A stretch of 26,167 nucleotides of DNA from a virus: positions 1-26,167 of the IMG/VR virus record IMGVR_UViG_3300048587_000142; one strand, given 5' to 3'. A program made the position numbers and the translations under genes. A model generated the notes under the pieces. That model did no database searches, was not told the DNA's origin, and worked only from the letters and a program-made list of their open reading frames with translations. Below, piece by piece: positions 7,317-14,979 of the stretch. The first letter of the stretch is position 1. Every line of letters begins with the position of its first letter.

Positions 7317-8636
7317 ATGAAGCACGTCTCTCCGACCGGGCTTATGCTCGCCGCGGCCGTACTCGCGAATCCGCATCGCGCTCGCGGCCTGCAAAGTGTT
7401 CGCCTCGATGCAAGCGATGCCACCAAGATCCTCAACGATCTGAAGAAGACCGTCGAGGACTTCAAGGCCGAGCACCAGAAAGAGATCGCCGATCTCAAGA
7501 AGGGCATGGGCGACGTCGTCCAGACCGAAAAGGTCGACCGCATCAATGCTGAGATCACCAAACTGCAGGGCTCCATCGATGAGATGAACGCCTTGATCGC
7601 GGCGCAGCGTGTCGGCGGCGGCGAGGATGGCAAGTCCCTGAGCGCCGATGAAAAGGCGCACAAGGATGGCTTCAACGCCTACTTCCGCAAGGGTGCCGAA
7701 AATGGTCTGCGCGAGCTGGAGGTCAAGGCGGCTGCGACCTCGGACAATGATCCGAATGGCGGCTATCTGGTCGACAAGCAGACTGAACAGGCCATCGATC
7801 GGGTACTGGGCACGGTGTCCGCGATCCGCTCGATCGCATCCGTGATGACCATCTCGGCTGGCGTTTACCGCAAGCTGGTCGGTCAGGGCGGCGCGACGGG
7901 TGGTTGGGTCGGTGAGAAAGCGGCTCGCCCGGAGACCACGTCGCCGACGCTGGCGGCGCTGGAATTCCCGGCGATGGAGCTCTACGCCAACCCAGCGGCG
8001 ACGCAGACGCTGCTCGACGATGCCCGTGTCGATATCGCCTCGTGGCTTGGCGAGGAAGTGTCGATCACCTTCGCCGAGAAGGAAGGTCTTGCCTTCTACT
8101 CCGGCGACGGCGTGAACCAGCCGCGGGGGCTCGCATCCTACGCGATGGTCGCGGATGCCTCCTATGCCTGGGGCAAGGTCGGCTTCGTGACGTCCGGCAT
8201 TGCCGCGGCGTTGAACGACTCAACCCATAGCGGTCATGACGCGATCATGAGTCTGATCTATGCGATTAAGCAGGGTTACCGGACGAACGCCCGGTTCCTG
8301 ATGAATCGCAAGACGCAGGCTGCGGTCCGCAAGTTTGTGACTCTCGGCGACGAGAAGCTGCCGCTCTGGCAGCCCTCGCTGCAGCTCGGCCAGCCGTCAA
8401 CGCTCGCCGGCTATCCGATCACCGACGACGATAACGTCGAGGACATCGGGGCGTCCAAGTTCCCGATCTGGTTCGGCGACTTCCGCCGCGGCTACCTGAT
8501 CGTGGATCGGGCCGGCATCCGCGTCCTGCGCGATCCGTTCACCAACAAGCCTTACGTGCATTTCTACACCACGAAGCGTGTTGGTGGCGGCATCCAGAAC
8601 TTCGAGGCCATCAAGGCCCTGAAGTGTTCGACCTGA
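7317..8636 (+). CDS. Major capsid protein, HK97 fold
   Basis: 439 aa. Residues about 30-105 form a charged coiled coil (ILNDLKKTVEDFKAEHQKEI and following), the HK97 delta domain that acts as built-in scaffold and is removed by the protease encoded just upstream. The mature shell protein then begins around residues 110-140. The E-loop/spine region is recognisable (YRKLVGQGG, then WLGEEVSITFAEKEGLAFYS GDG), as is RAGIRVLRDPF near the C-terminus. AAGGAGC lies 6-7 bases before the ATG, the strongest ribosome-binding site in the window, as expected for the most abundant virion protein. The exact cleavage site is not determined. Confidence 0.95.
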   Translation: MKHVSPTGLMLAAAVLANPHRARGLQSVRLDASDATKILNDLKKTVEDFKAEHQKEIADLKKGMGDVVQTEKVDRINAEITKLQGSIDEMNALIAAQRVGGGEDGKSLSADEKAHKDGFNAYFRKGAENGLRELEVKAAATSDNDPNGGYLVDKQTEQAIDRVLGTVSAIRSIASVMTISAGVYRKLVGQGGATGGWVGEKAARPETTSPTLAALEFPAMELYANPAATQTLLDDARVDIASWLGEEVSITFAEKEGLAFYSGDGVNQPRGLASYAMVADASYAWGKVGFVTSGIAAALNDSTHSGHDAIMSLIYAIKQGYRTNARFLMNRKTQAAVRKFVTLGDEKLPLWQPSLQLGQPSTLAGYPITDDDNVEDIGASKFPIWFGDFRRGYLIVDRAGIRVLRDPFTNKPYVHFYTTKRVGGGIQNFEAIKALKCST

Positions 8637-8664
8637 TCAGTGGCTAATCATCGCCTGAATCGCG

Positions 8665-8691
8665 GGGCGGCCATCTCCTTGGCCGCCCTTC
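8665..8691 (+). terminator. Terminator-like hairpin after the capsid gene
   Basis: A perfect 8-bp stem, GGGCGGCC (8665-8672) with GGCCGCCC (8681-8688), loop of eight, followed by TTC. The T run is short, so partial termination or mRNA 3'-end protection is more likely than a full stop. The rest of the gap 8637-8725 shows nothing else. Confidence 0.55.
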
Positions 8692-8725
8692 ACCTCATCT
8701 CGATATTTCACGAAAGGGCAGTCCC

Positions 8726-9139
8726 ATGAAGGACATGCACAGCAACATCAAGGTGGTCAACGCGATCACCCCGGCCGCCGTCGGCACGTCCGGCGCCGCC
8801 AACGGAACGCTGTCGGCGGTGATCGATCGGCAGGGTTACGAGTCGGTCGAGTTCATCTTTTCTTCGGGCACGACCGGCACGGGCACCGACACGATCACGC
8901 CGATCGTGTACGAGTCCGACACCGCCACGTCGGCGGGTTTTGCAGCGGTCGCTGATGGCAATCTGCTCGGGACGGAAGACGGCCAGAAGCTCACGCTGTC
9001 TGCCGCCGGCGCAAGCCGGATCGGATATAACGGCGGCAAGCGGTATGTCGGTATCCGGCTTTACGGTGTCGGCACCGCGACGGCCCTCGTTGCGGCGGTT
9101 GCCGTGCTCGGAAATCCCCACCAGGCGCCGGTCGCCTAG
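8726..9139 (+). CDS. Small beta-rich virion protein, possible head decoration
   Basis: 137 aa, function not recognised. The composition is Gly, Ala, Thr, Ser and Val with few charges, and alternating hydrophobic strands (QGYESVEFIFSSG, GGKRYVGIRLYGVG, ATALVAAVAVLG) suggest a beta sandwich. Its place directly after the capsid gene is where head decoration or stabilisation proteins usually lie, so a capsid-surface role is inferred from position. AAAGGG lies eight bases before the ATG. Its TAG stop overlaps the GTG start of the next gene by one base (TAGTG). Confidence 0.6.
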   Translation: MKDMHSNIKVVNAITPAAVGTSGAANGTLSAVIDRQGYESVEFIFSSGTTGTGTDTITPIVYESDTATSAGFAAVADGNLLGTEDGQKLTLSAAGASRIGYNGGKRYVGIRLYGVGTATALVAAVAVLGNPHQAPVA

Positions 9140-9909
9140 TGTCGGACCAAGAACAGACTGCGCCGGCATCCGTGCCGGCGCACGTCGCCATCGTCGGGCT
9201 CGGTCCGTCGTGTGCGCAGTTCTTCGAACTGACGCGCCGGATGGGCGGGGTGTCGGCGTGGTGTGACGAGGTGTGGGGCATCAACGCCATCGGCGATGTC
9301 CTCAAATGTGATCGCGTCTTTCATATGGATGATGTGCGCATTCAGGAACTGCGGGCAGAGGCCAATCCGGGCGGGCCGGTTGCGGCCATGCTCAAGTGGC
9401 TGAAGACGCATCCTGGGCCGGTCTATACGAGCGTCGCGCGCGAGGGTTATCCCGGATTGGTGGCGTTTCCGCTTGAGGAAGTGCTGAACCGCAAGCACGA
9501 CGGTAACGGCGGTGCGCCATACTTCAATTCGACGACGGCCTATGCGATCGCGTATGCGGTGCATATCGGTGTCAAGCAAATCTCTCTGTTCGGTGTGGAT
9601 TACACGTTGCCGAACCGGCATCACGCGGAAAAGGGCAGGGCCTGTTGCGAGTTCTGGCTTGGCATCGCAGCCGCCCGCGGCATTCATCTCACGATCCCGG
9701 ATGCAACATCGCTCCTGGATGCATGCGAGAAGCCGGAAGACCGTCTCTACGGATACGATTGCATGAATGTGCAAGTTGTCGATCAGGACGATGGTTCAGT
9801 GAAGGTCGTCATGACCGACCGTGACGCGATCCCGGCCGCCGCCGACATCGAGGCGAAATACGATCACACGATACATCCTAACCCGATGATGCGAGAGAAG
9901 GCCGCCTGA
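9139..9909 (+). CDS. Rossmann-like protein of unknown function in head cluster
   Basis: 256 aa. The N-terminal HVAIVGLGPSCAQFF (15-29) looks like a nucleotide-binding beta-Gly loop. It is followed by WGINAIGDVL, RVFHMDD, VYTSVAREGYPGLVAFPL, a Thr/Ser-rich FNSTTAYAIAYAVHIGVKQI, LFGVDYTLPN and GRACCEFWLGIAAARGIHL. This pattern is shared by uncharacterised phage proteins that resemble the DUF115/MptE-like or sugar-nucleotide transferase folds. No function is assigned. It is not a normal head-assembly gene; it sits between the putative decoration protein and the connector, linked by one-base stop/start overlaps on both sides (GTG start at 9139, stop overlapping ATG at 9909), so it is translated with the virion genes. 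Confidence 0.65.
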   Translation: MSDQEQTAPASVPAHVAIVGLGPSCAQFFELTRRMGGVSAWCDEVWGINAIGDVLKCDRVFHMDDVRIQELRAEANPGGPVAAMLKWLKTHPGPVYTSVAREGYPGLVAFPLEEVLNRKHDGNGGAPYFNSTTAYAIAYAVHIGVKQISLFGVDYTLPNRHHAEKGRACCEFWLGIAAARGIHLTIPDATSLLDACEKPEDRLYGYDCMNVQVVDQDDGSVKVVMTDRDAIPAAADIEAKYDHTIHPNPMMREKAA

Positions 9910-10511
9910 TGTACCGCCCGTTCCTCGTCACCGCGCCTGTGATCAAGCCCGTCACCCGGACGGAAGCAAAAGCGCATCTCGACGTGTCCTATACAAACAA
10001 GGACACGCAAATCGATATGCTGATCGCGGCGGCGACGTCGCATCTGGATGGCTGGACCGGCATTCTGGGACGCTGCCTGTGTGAGCAGACCTGGCGGCAG
10101 GATTTTGACAGGTTCAGTCGCTGCCTTCGCATCCCGCTTGCGCCGGTGATCTCGATCACCAGCGTGAAATATGACGACGCAAACGACGTCGAGCAGACGA
10201 TCGCGGCAGAGAATTACGAATTTCTGGTCGACGAACTTGGTCCTTATGTGAAGTTTCTCGACACCTATTCGTTTCCGTCGATCGCGGATGAACGGCCTGC
10301 GGTGCGAGTGACTTATCTTGCCGGCTACGCGAATGCGGGCAGTTCGCCGAACTTCACCAGCACGGTGCCTGACGACATCAAGCATGCGATCCTGCTGCTG
10401 GTGCGGCACTGGTTCGATAATCCGTCGGCCGTCAGTGTCGGCGTGACAGCGCAGACCATGCCGATGGCCGTTGATGCACTTCTGTCCAAGCATCGCCGGA
10501 TCAGGTTCTGA
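9909..10511 (+). CDS. Head-tail connector (HK97 gp6 / phiE125 gp8-like)
   Basis: 200 aa adaptor that docks under the portal ring. Family features are PVTRTEAKAHLDVSY near the N-terminus, then DMLIAAATSHLDGWTGI, LCEQTWRQDFDRF, a beta region with SITSVKYDD, VTYLAGYAN, and a C-terminal helix PDDIKHAILLLVRHWFDN. These match the phiE125 gp8 / gp6-like connector family. Stop and start overlap with both neighbours (TGATG). Confidence 0.85.
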   Translation: MYRPFLVTAPVIKPVTRTEAKAHLDVSYTNKDTQIDMLIAAATSHLDGWTGILGRCLCEQTWRQDFDRFSRCLRIPLAPVISITSVKYDDANDVEQTIAAENYEFLVDELGPYVKFLDTYSFPSIADERPAVRVTYLAGYANAGSSPNFTSTVPDDIKHAILLLVRHWFDNPSAVSVGVTAQTMPMAVDALLSKHRRIRF

Positions 10512-10888
10512 TGCAGCGCCGCTATGACAGGATCATCACGATCCAGCGCGCGACGATCACCTATTCAGGATCGGGCGAGCCGATCGAGACCTGGGTCGAC
10601 ATCGCCTTCCAGATTCCGGCCGGGCAGATGCCGACACCCGGATCAGAACGCTACACCAGTGCGCAGGAAGTGGCGGAACAGGAAGTCACCTTCACGGTGC
10701 GGTTTCATTCGATCCCTGATGCATCGAAGCCGCTGACGCCGAAGGACAGGGTGATCTATCCGGCGCAGGATGTTGCCGCCAATGCGCAGGCGCCGGGGGT
10801 GGGAAGGATCTTCGACATCCTGGGCGCGGAGGAGGTGGGCCGGGAGGTCGATCTTCGCATCCGCTGCATGCGGCGGACGGATGTGTGA
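10511..10888 (+). CDS. Head closure / head-tail adaptor protein
   Basis: 125 aa, in the position and size range of SPP1 gp16-like head closure proteins that plug the filled capsid. The start YDRIITIQRATITYSGSGEP, the WVDIAFQIPAG segment, the EVAEQEVTFTVRF segment and the ending RIFDILGAEEVGREVDLRI are characteristic of this beta-barrel family. It is coupled to the connector gene by TGATG at 10509-10513. Confidence 0.85.
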   Translation: MQRRYDRIITIQRATITYSGSGEPIETWVDIAFQIPAGQMPTPGSERYTSAQEVAEQEVTFTVRFHSIPDASKPLTPKDRVIYPAQDVAANAQAPGVGRIFDILGAEEVGREVDLRIRCMRRTDV

Positions 10889-11304
10889 TGGCGCTGAAAG
10901 ACATTCGTGTCGCGCTGCGCGCGCATCTCCTGGCGAACGGGTCGGTCTCGACGCTGGTCGGCGGAAGCCGTGTTTTTCCGGTCAAACTGCCGCAGGGCGT
11001 GACGGCGGCGAGCATCGTCTTCAACGAAATCTCCGGGACCGGCGACCATCATAATGAAGGCCCCTCCGGCCTCGTGCAGGTGCGCATCCAGATCGGCTGC
11101 TGGGCGCAGACGGCGGATCAGGCGCACGCGCTGTTTCTCGCGGTGAAGGAAGCGATGGACGGCTTCCGCGGCGTGATGGGGGCGGGAGCCAGCCTGGTCA
11201 GGGTGCAAGGTGTCTTCGTCGACACCTGGCGGGACATTGACGACACGGTCGCAAACCTGCGCGGCAAGGTCGCCGATTTCTTCATCTGGTATGAGGAGCG
11301 GTGA
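10888..11304 (+). CDS. Tail completion protein, DUF3168 family
   Basis: 138 aa, typical DUF3168 protein, a tail terminator/completion factor at the head-proximal end of siphovirus tails. Visible family pattern: short N-terminal helix (IRVALRAHLLANGSVSTLVG), RVFPVKLPQGVTAASIVFNE, VQVRIQIGCWAQTADQAHAL, a helix VKEAMDG, and the C-terminal ADFFIWYEE. ATG at 10888 overlaps the preceding TGA (TGATG) and is preferred over the GTG three bases upstream. Confidence 0.85.
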   Translation: MALKDIRVALRAHLLANGSVSTLVGGSRVFPVKLPQGVTAASIVFNEISGTGDHHNEGPSGLVQVRIQIGCWAQTADQAHALFLAVKEAMDGFRGVMGAGASLVRVQGVFVDTWRDIDDTVANLRGKVADFFIWYEER

Positions 11305-11771
11305 TGGCGAAGGAATTCTTCAAGGTCGAGGGGCTGAAGGAACTTGACGCCGCGCTCGTCGGGCTGGCCGAAGAATTCCATCCGCGCAATGCCCGCAACG
11401 TGCTGCGCGGCGCGCTCAAGGATGGCGGGCAGATTATCGCGGATGCCGGCGAGGCGAACGCGCCGCGATTGTCGGGCCAGCTTGCGGAATCCTACACCGT
11501 CGGATCGAAGCTCTCGCGGCGGCAAAAGAAGCTGCACAAGAAGGAAAGCCAGCTCGAGGTGTTCGTCGGCCCGACGCCGCATCCGAAATCGGTGCAGACC
11601 GAATTCGGCAATGCGCATCAGGCGCCGCAGCCGCATCTGCGTCCTGCCTGGGACGGCAATGTGATGCGGGTGCTCGACCTGATTGTCGAGCGGACGAAAG
11701 AGCGTCTCGAAAAGACCCGAGCGCGGCTCGCGCGCAAGGCGGAGCGCGAAGCGCAGAAATTAAAGTCCTGA
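11304..11771 (+). CDS. HK97 gp10-like tail component
   Basis: 155 aa, HK97 gp10 family, thought to act at the head-tail junction or in tail completion. Pattern: FFKVEGLKELDAALVGL at the N-terminus, GALKDGGQIIADAGEANAPR, SGQLAESYTV, VFVGPTPHPKSVQTEFGN, PHLRPAWDGN. The C-terminal ~40 residues are a strongly basic helix (ERLEKTRARLARKAEREAQK). ATG at 11304 overlaps the TGA of the previous gene. Confidence 0.85.
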   Translation: MAKEFFKVEGLKELDAALVGLAEEFHPRNARNVLRGALKDGGQIIADAGEANAPRLSGQLAESYTVGSKLSRRQKKLHKKESQLEVFVGPTPHPKSVQTEFGNAHQAPQPHLRPAWDGNVMRVLDLIVERTKERLEKTRARLARKAEREAQKLKS

Positions 11772-11782
11772 GTCAGCGTTTC

Positions 11783-11802
11783 CCCGCACCGGTTGCGGGT
11801 TT
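11783..11802 (+). terminator. Weak terminator-like hairpin before the tail-tube gene
   Basis: Stem CCCGCA (11783-11788) with TGCGGG (11794-11799), five-base loop, then TTTCTCTC. It lies in the only real gap (11772-11827) of the head-tail junction genes. Six base pairs and a broken T run make it weak; it may attenuate or set an mRNA end. Confidence 0.4.
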
Positions 11803-11827
11803 CTCTCACATTTGATGGAGGCTTGCG

Positions 11828-12529
11828 ATGAGCGCGACCGAAGCGGAAATCGGCTATGGCGTGTTGCTGAAGATGCGGACCTCGACCGGGCCGGACGTCT
11901 ATACGACGATCGGCAGGCAGCGCGACGTGCTGCCGCCTGATGGTTTCGCGGTCGATCTGGTCGATGCGACCCACAACGAATCTCCGGACGTGACCGAGGA
12001 GGTGATCCCCGGCGTCATCCGCACCAAGTCGATCACGCTGGAGATCGAATACAAGCCGCTCAACGCGGCGGTGCAGCTCATCCAGGCGGCGAAGCGGCTG
12101 AAGAAGACCTTCCGCACGGTGTGGCCGGACGGCCGTTATATCGAGTGGGAAGGCTACATCGAGGATTTCGAGGCGGAAGCGCCGACCGAGGACAAGCAGA
12201 TCGCCACGCTGACGATCAAGCGGTCGGGCCCGGCCACTGCGAACGCCGCGGCGGCGCCGGTCAACAGCCTGCCGCCGGCCATCATGGCGGCCTCGCTCGA
12301 CGAGGGCGACACGCTCACCGCCTACGAGGGATTGTGGGCGAACGAGCCCGTCTCCTTCAGCTATCAGTGGGAGAATGCGGGTTCGCCGATCTCCGGCGCC
12401 ACGTCGAAAACCTATGTGGTGCAGGCGTCCGATGCGAGCGATGCCATCACCGTCGTGGTCACGGCGGCGAACAGCGCGGGCAGCGCCAGCGCCGAAAGCG
12501 CGCCGGTCGTGATGGCGAGCGGAGCGTAA
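11828..12529 (+). CDS. Major tail tube protein with C-terminal Ig-like domain
   Basis: 233 aa. Residues 1-135 have the tail-tube pattern of siphoviruses: GYGVLLKMRT, then AVDLVDATHNESPDVTEEVI (the VDxTxxxS element), KSITLEIEYKPLNAA, and GYIEDFEAEAPTEDKQIATL. This part polymerises into the hollow tube. After an Ala-rich hinge (136-147), residues about 148-230 form an Ig-like domain (LDEGDTLTAYEG, FSYQWENAGSPISGATSKTY, DAITVVVTAANSAGSASAES), as in lambda gpV and many others, displayed outside the tube, possibly for weak surface binding. The ribosome-binding site is TGGAGG seven bases before the ATG. Confidence 0.88.
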   Translation: MSATEAEIGYGVLLKMRTSTGPDVYTTIGRQRDVLPPDGFAVDLVDATHNESPDVTEEVIPGVIRTKSITLEIEYKPLNAAVQLIQAAKRLKKTFRTVWPDGRYIEWEGYIEDFEAEAPTEDKQIATLTIKRSGPATANAAAAPVNSLPPAIMAASLDEGDTLTAYEGLWANEPVSFSYQWENAGSPISGATSKTYVVQASDASDAITVVVTAANSAGSASAESAPVVMASGA

Positions 12530-12532
12530 GTC

Positions 12533-12895
12533 GTGAATCCGCACAAAGGCGATGTCGCGTTCGAGGCCGGAGGGCGCAGCTATACGCTGCGCTTCTCCAC
12601 CAATGCCATAGTCGTGATGGAGGATCATTTCGATAGGGGCGTGAATGAAATCTCGGCGCTTCTGAGCGATCCCGGCAAGCTGCGTATCGGTCACGTGCGG
12701 GCGGTGTTCTGGGCGGGCCTGTCCGATCACCATGCCGCCTTCACGCTGCAGGAGGCCGGCGCCATCATCGACGCAATCGGGCAGGCGCGGGCAGTCGAGC
12801 TGATCGCGCTGGCCTTCTCGCGGGCCTTTCCGGAGGCAGAGGCACAGGCAAACCCTCCGGCGCCGGGTCAGGCCGATGGGACTGGCCCGGCCTGA
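12533..12895 (+). CDS. Tail assembly chaperone, short (0-frame) product, GTA gp10-like
   Basis: 120 aa with the pattern of the gene-transfer-agent gp10-type tail assembly chaperones (PF11836 group): GDVAFEAGGRSYTLRFSTNA, then VMEDHFDRGVNEISALL, VRAVFWAGLSDHHAAFTLQE, AGAIIDAIG and LIALAFSRAFPE. The last ~20 residues are Ala/Pro/Gly-rich. It would coat the tape measure or help tail-tube assembly. The GTG start has GGAG eight bases upstream. A slippery heptamer near the end (12850-12856) lets some ribosomes move to the -1 frame and make the longer product. Confidence 0.85.
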   Translation: MNPHKGDVAFEAGGRSYTLRFSTNAIVVMEDHFDRGVNEISALLSDPGKLRIGHVRAVFWAGLSDHHAAFTLQEAGAIIDAIGQARAVELIALAFSRAFPEAEAQANPPAPGQADGTGPA

Positions 12896-13164
12896 TAGAG
12901 GAATGGCTGGCGCTCGGGTCGACCGAGGAGTCGTTCTGGCGCTCGACGCCGCGGCAGGTCGAACGGGCCTTCCGCGCGGCCTCCATCGCTGCGGAGCGCG
13001 AGCATAACCTGCGCGCCTGGCACACATGGCATGGCGCGGCGCTGCCGCGGATGAAGACGTTCCCGAAGCTGGAAAAACTTCAGCACCGCAAGCGGTCGAA
13101 ACGGCAGATGACGCCGGATGAAATGTGGGCGGTGATGCTGCCCATGACCTACAGCAGACATTGA
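12533..13164 (+). CDS. Tail assembly chaperone, -1 frameshift fusion product
   Basis: Inferred fusion: 108 codons in the frame starting at 12533, a -1 slip at A_AAC_CCT (12850-12856), then 102 codons ending at TGA 13162-13164, giving about 210 aa. The downstream part reads GRWDWPGLIEEWLALGSTEE, SFWRSTPRQVERAFRAA, HTWHGAALPRMKTFPKLEKL and TPDEMWAVMLP, which matches the second tail chaperone (TIGR02216/PF09550-like) expected here. This frame is open from 12649 but has no ATG, GTG or TTG before the codon at about 13051, too late to encode the domain. That absence is what supports frameshifting, as in lambda G/GT. Frame and stop were checked base by base. Confidence 0.75.
12850..12895 (+). promoter_or_regulatory. 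Programmed -1 ribosomal frameshift signal
   Basis: The heptamer A_AAC_CCT (12850-12856) fits X_XXY_YYZ in the zero frame. Five bases on, GCCGGGTC (12862-12869) can pair with GGCCCGGC (12884-12891), one G-U pair. An alternative 7-bp stem is TCAGGCC (12868-12874) with GGCCTGA (12889-12895). Either could pause the ribosome. The zero-frame stop is at 12893-12895, inside the second stem. Confidence 0.7.
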
Positions 13165-13179
13165 TCGGAGTCTTTGGCG

Positions 13180-14979
13180 ATGGCCGGAAACGCAACAATC
13201 GGTGCACTGCGCGTCATTCTCGGCGCGGATAGTGCGGCGCTGGAGAAGGGCCTGAAGGATGCGTCGGCCTCGCTCTCCAGTTTCGCCAAATCCGTGCAGA
13301 CGGCCGGCGTTGCGATCGGAGGCTCGCTCGGCGCGCTGATGGGCGGTGTCGCACTTGGCATCCGCATGACCATCAACGAGGCCGACAAGATGGGCAAGAT
13401 GGCGCAGTCCATCGGCGTGCCGGTCGAGGAATTGTCGAAGCTCAAGCACGCGGCCGACCTGTCGGATGTGTCGCTGGAATCGCTCGGCAAGTCGATGGGG
13501 CGGCTGTCCAAGTCGATGATGGGCATCGCCGGCGGAAAGCAGGACGACGTCTCGCAGACCTTCAATGCGCTCGGTATCTCGGTGAAGAATGCGGACGGTT
13601 CGCTGAAATCCGCCTCTCAGGTGATGACGGAGGTGGCAGGCAGGTTCGGCAACATGGAGGACGGCGCCGGCAAGACCGCGATCGCGATGCGCCTATTCGG
13701 CCGGTCCGGCGCCGAGCTGATCCCGATGCTGAATGCCGGCAAGACCGGCCTGCAGGAAATGATGCAGGAGGCAGAGGCACTCGGCATCGTCGTCGACACG
13801 AAGACCGCGAAATCGGCGGAAGCCTTCAACGACAACCTGACCCGCATGGGCAAGGTGGCCGAGGGCATCATTCTCAAAATCACCGCAGAGATGCTGCCGG
13901 CATTCCAGCACATGTCGAACATGCTGGTCGACGTGTCGAAGAATTCCGACCTGATGAAGACCGCCGCCTCCGGCATCGTGACCGCGCTGAAGAACGCGGT
14001 TGAGGCCGCGTTGACGGCAGGACTCGTGTTCCAGCGGCTCGGCGCCGAGGTGTCGGCGCTCTGGCAGGTTCTGATGGCGCCGAATTGGGAGGCCATGAAG
14101 GCGGCATGGGCCGGATTCCAGACGGCAGGCGAGGAGACCCGGCAGAAGTTCGAGGGGCTGAAGGATTTCATCGGCAGGTTCTGGCAGGATTCCGCGGCGG
14201 CGGCGGAATCGACCTCGCAGGACACGGGCCGGAAACTCGCCGCGCCCGTCGTCGTCGCCTCCGAGGTCGTGAAGAAACTCGCCGCCGAGGGCGAGGCAGC
14301 CTGGAAGAAGATCGAGGCGGCCGGCAAGAAAATGGTCGATCAGACGCGGACTCCGCTCGAAGAGTTCCGCCAGAAGCTCGCCGACATCAACATGCTGTTC
14401 TGGCAGGGTCAGATCGATGCGGAGACCTATGCGCGGGCGATCGCGCAGGCGCAGGACAAGCTGACGCACGCGACGCCGGCGGCGCAGGAGCTTGGCTCCG
14501 CTTTGTCGGCGACGTTCAACAAGGCGCTGGAGGGCGGTCAGAAGTTCGGCGACCTGCTGAAGGACCTGGCGCTCAATCTCGCCAAGATGGCGGCGAACCG
14601 GATGTTCCAGACGCTGCTGTTCGGCAACGCCGGCAGCGGCGGAACGTCGACCGGTATCCTCGGTTCGCTGTTCAGCGGCTTCAAGCTTCCGGGCTTCGCC
14701 TCCGGTGGCAGCTTCGAGGTGAGGGGATCGGGCGGGATCGACAGTCAGATCGCGGCGTTCCGCGTCACGCCTGGCGAGCGGGTGTCGGTGAGTAAGAAAG
14801 GCGAGGGCGCTGGCGGCGTGTCCGTACCGGTCGTCATCAATGCGGATTTCCGCGGGGCGGACGCGAATGCCGTTGCGGGCATTTCCGTAAAGCTCGCGCA
14901 GCTTCAGCGCAGCATACCGGGCATGGTCGAGCAGACCATCTCCGGCCGCAAGATCGTCAATCCGGGCTTGCTGCGCTGA
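13180..14979 (+). CDS. Tape measure protein
   Basis: 599 aa from ATG 13180, preceded by CGGAG nine bases upstream; the TTG at 13174 is too close to that site. Sets tail length. The N-terminus ALRVILGADSAALEKGLKDA is the standard lambda-type tape measure start, followed by a hydrophobic Gly/Ala segment (about 40-65, TAGVAIGGSLGALMGGVALG), long Ala/Lys/Glu-rich helices, and GMEDG-type TP901 motifs (AIAMRLFGRSGAELIPMLN). Near the C-terminus a Gly/Ser-rich part (GNAGSGGTSTGILGSLFSGF) precedes FRVTPGERVSV, another tape measure signature. At about 1.5 angstrom per residue the tail would be near 90 nm (inference). Confidence 0.92.
   Translation: MAGNATIGALRVILGADSAALEKGLKDASASLSSFAKSVQTAGVAIGGSLGALMGGVALGIRMTINEADKMGKMAQSIGVPVEELSKLKHAADLSDVSLESLGKSMGRLSKSMMGIAGGKQDDVSQTFNALGISVKNADGSLKSASQVMTEVAGRFGNMEDGAGKTAIAMRLFGRSGAELIPMLNAGKTGLQEMMQEAEALGIVVDTKTAKSAEAFNDNLTRMGKVAEGIILKITAEMLPAFQHMSNMLVDVSKNSDLMKTAASGIVTALKNAVEAALTAGLVFQRLGAEVSALWQVLMAPNWEAMKAAWAGFQTAGEETRQKFEGLKDFIGRFWQDSAAAAESTSQDTGRKLAAPVVVASEVVKKLAAEGEAAWKKIEAAGKKMVDQTRTPLEEFRQKLADINMLFWQGQIDAETYARAIAQAQDKLTHATPAAQELGSALSATFNKALEGGQKFGDLLKDLALNLAKMAANRMFQTLLFGNAGSGGTSTGILGSLFSGFKLPGFASGGSFEVRGSGGIDSQIAAFRVTPGERVSVSKKGEGAGGVSVPVVINADFRGADANAVAGISVKLAQLQRSIPGMVEQTISGRKIVNPGLLR

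Noticed and set aside
12876-13150. Start codons at 12876 and 12903 after the short chaperone
   Set aside because: Both are in the third frame (MGLARPDRG..., MAGARVDRG...), which does not encode the chaperone domain, so they do not explain its translation.
11618-13207. Long open frame on the minus strand (529 codons)
   Set aside because: It lies opposite well-recognised tail genes in GC-rich DNA, and its translation is Arg/His-rich with no domain. It is the usual antisense shadow. The same applies to 5235-6320, 6283-7236, 16829-18421 and 20129-21460.
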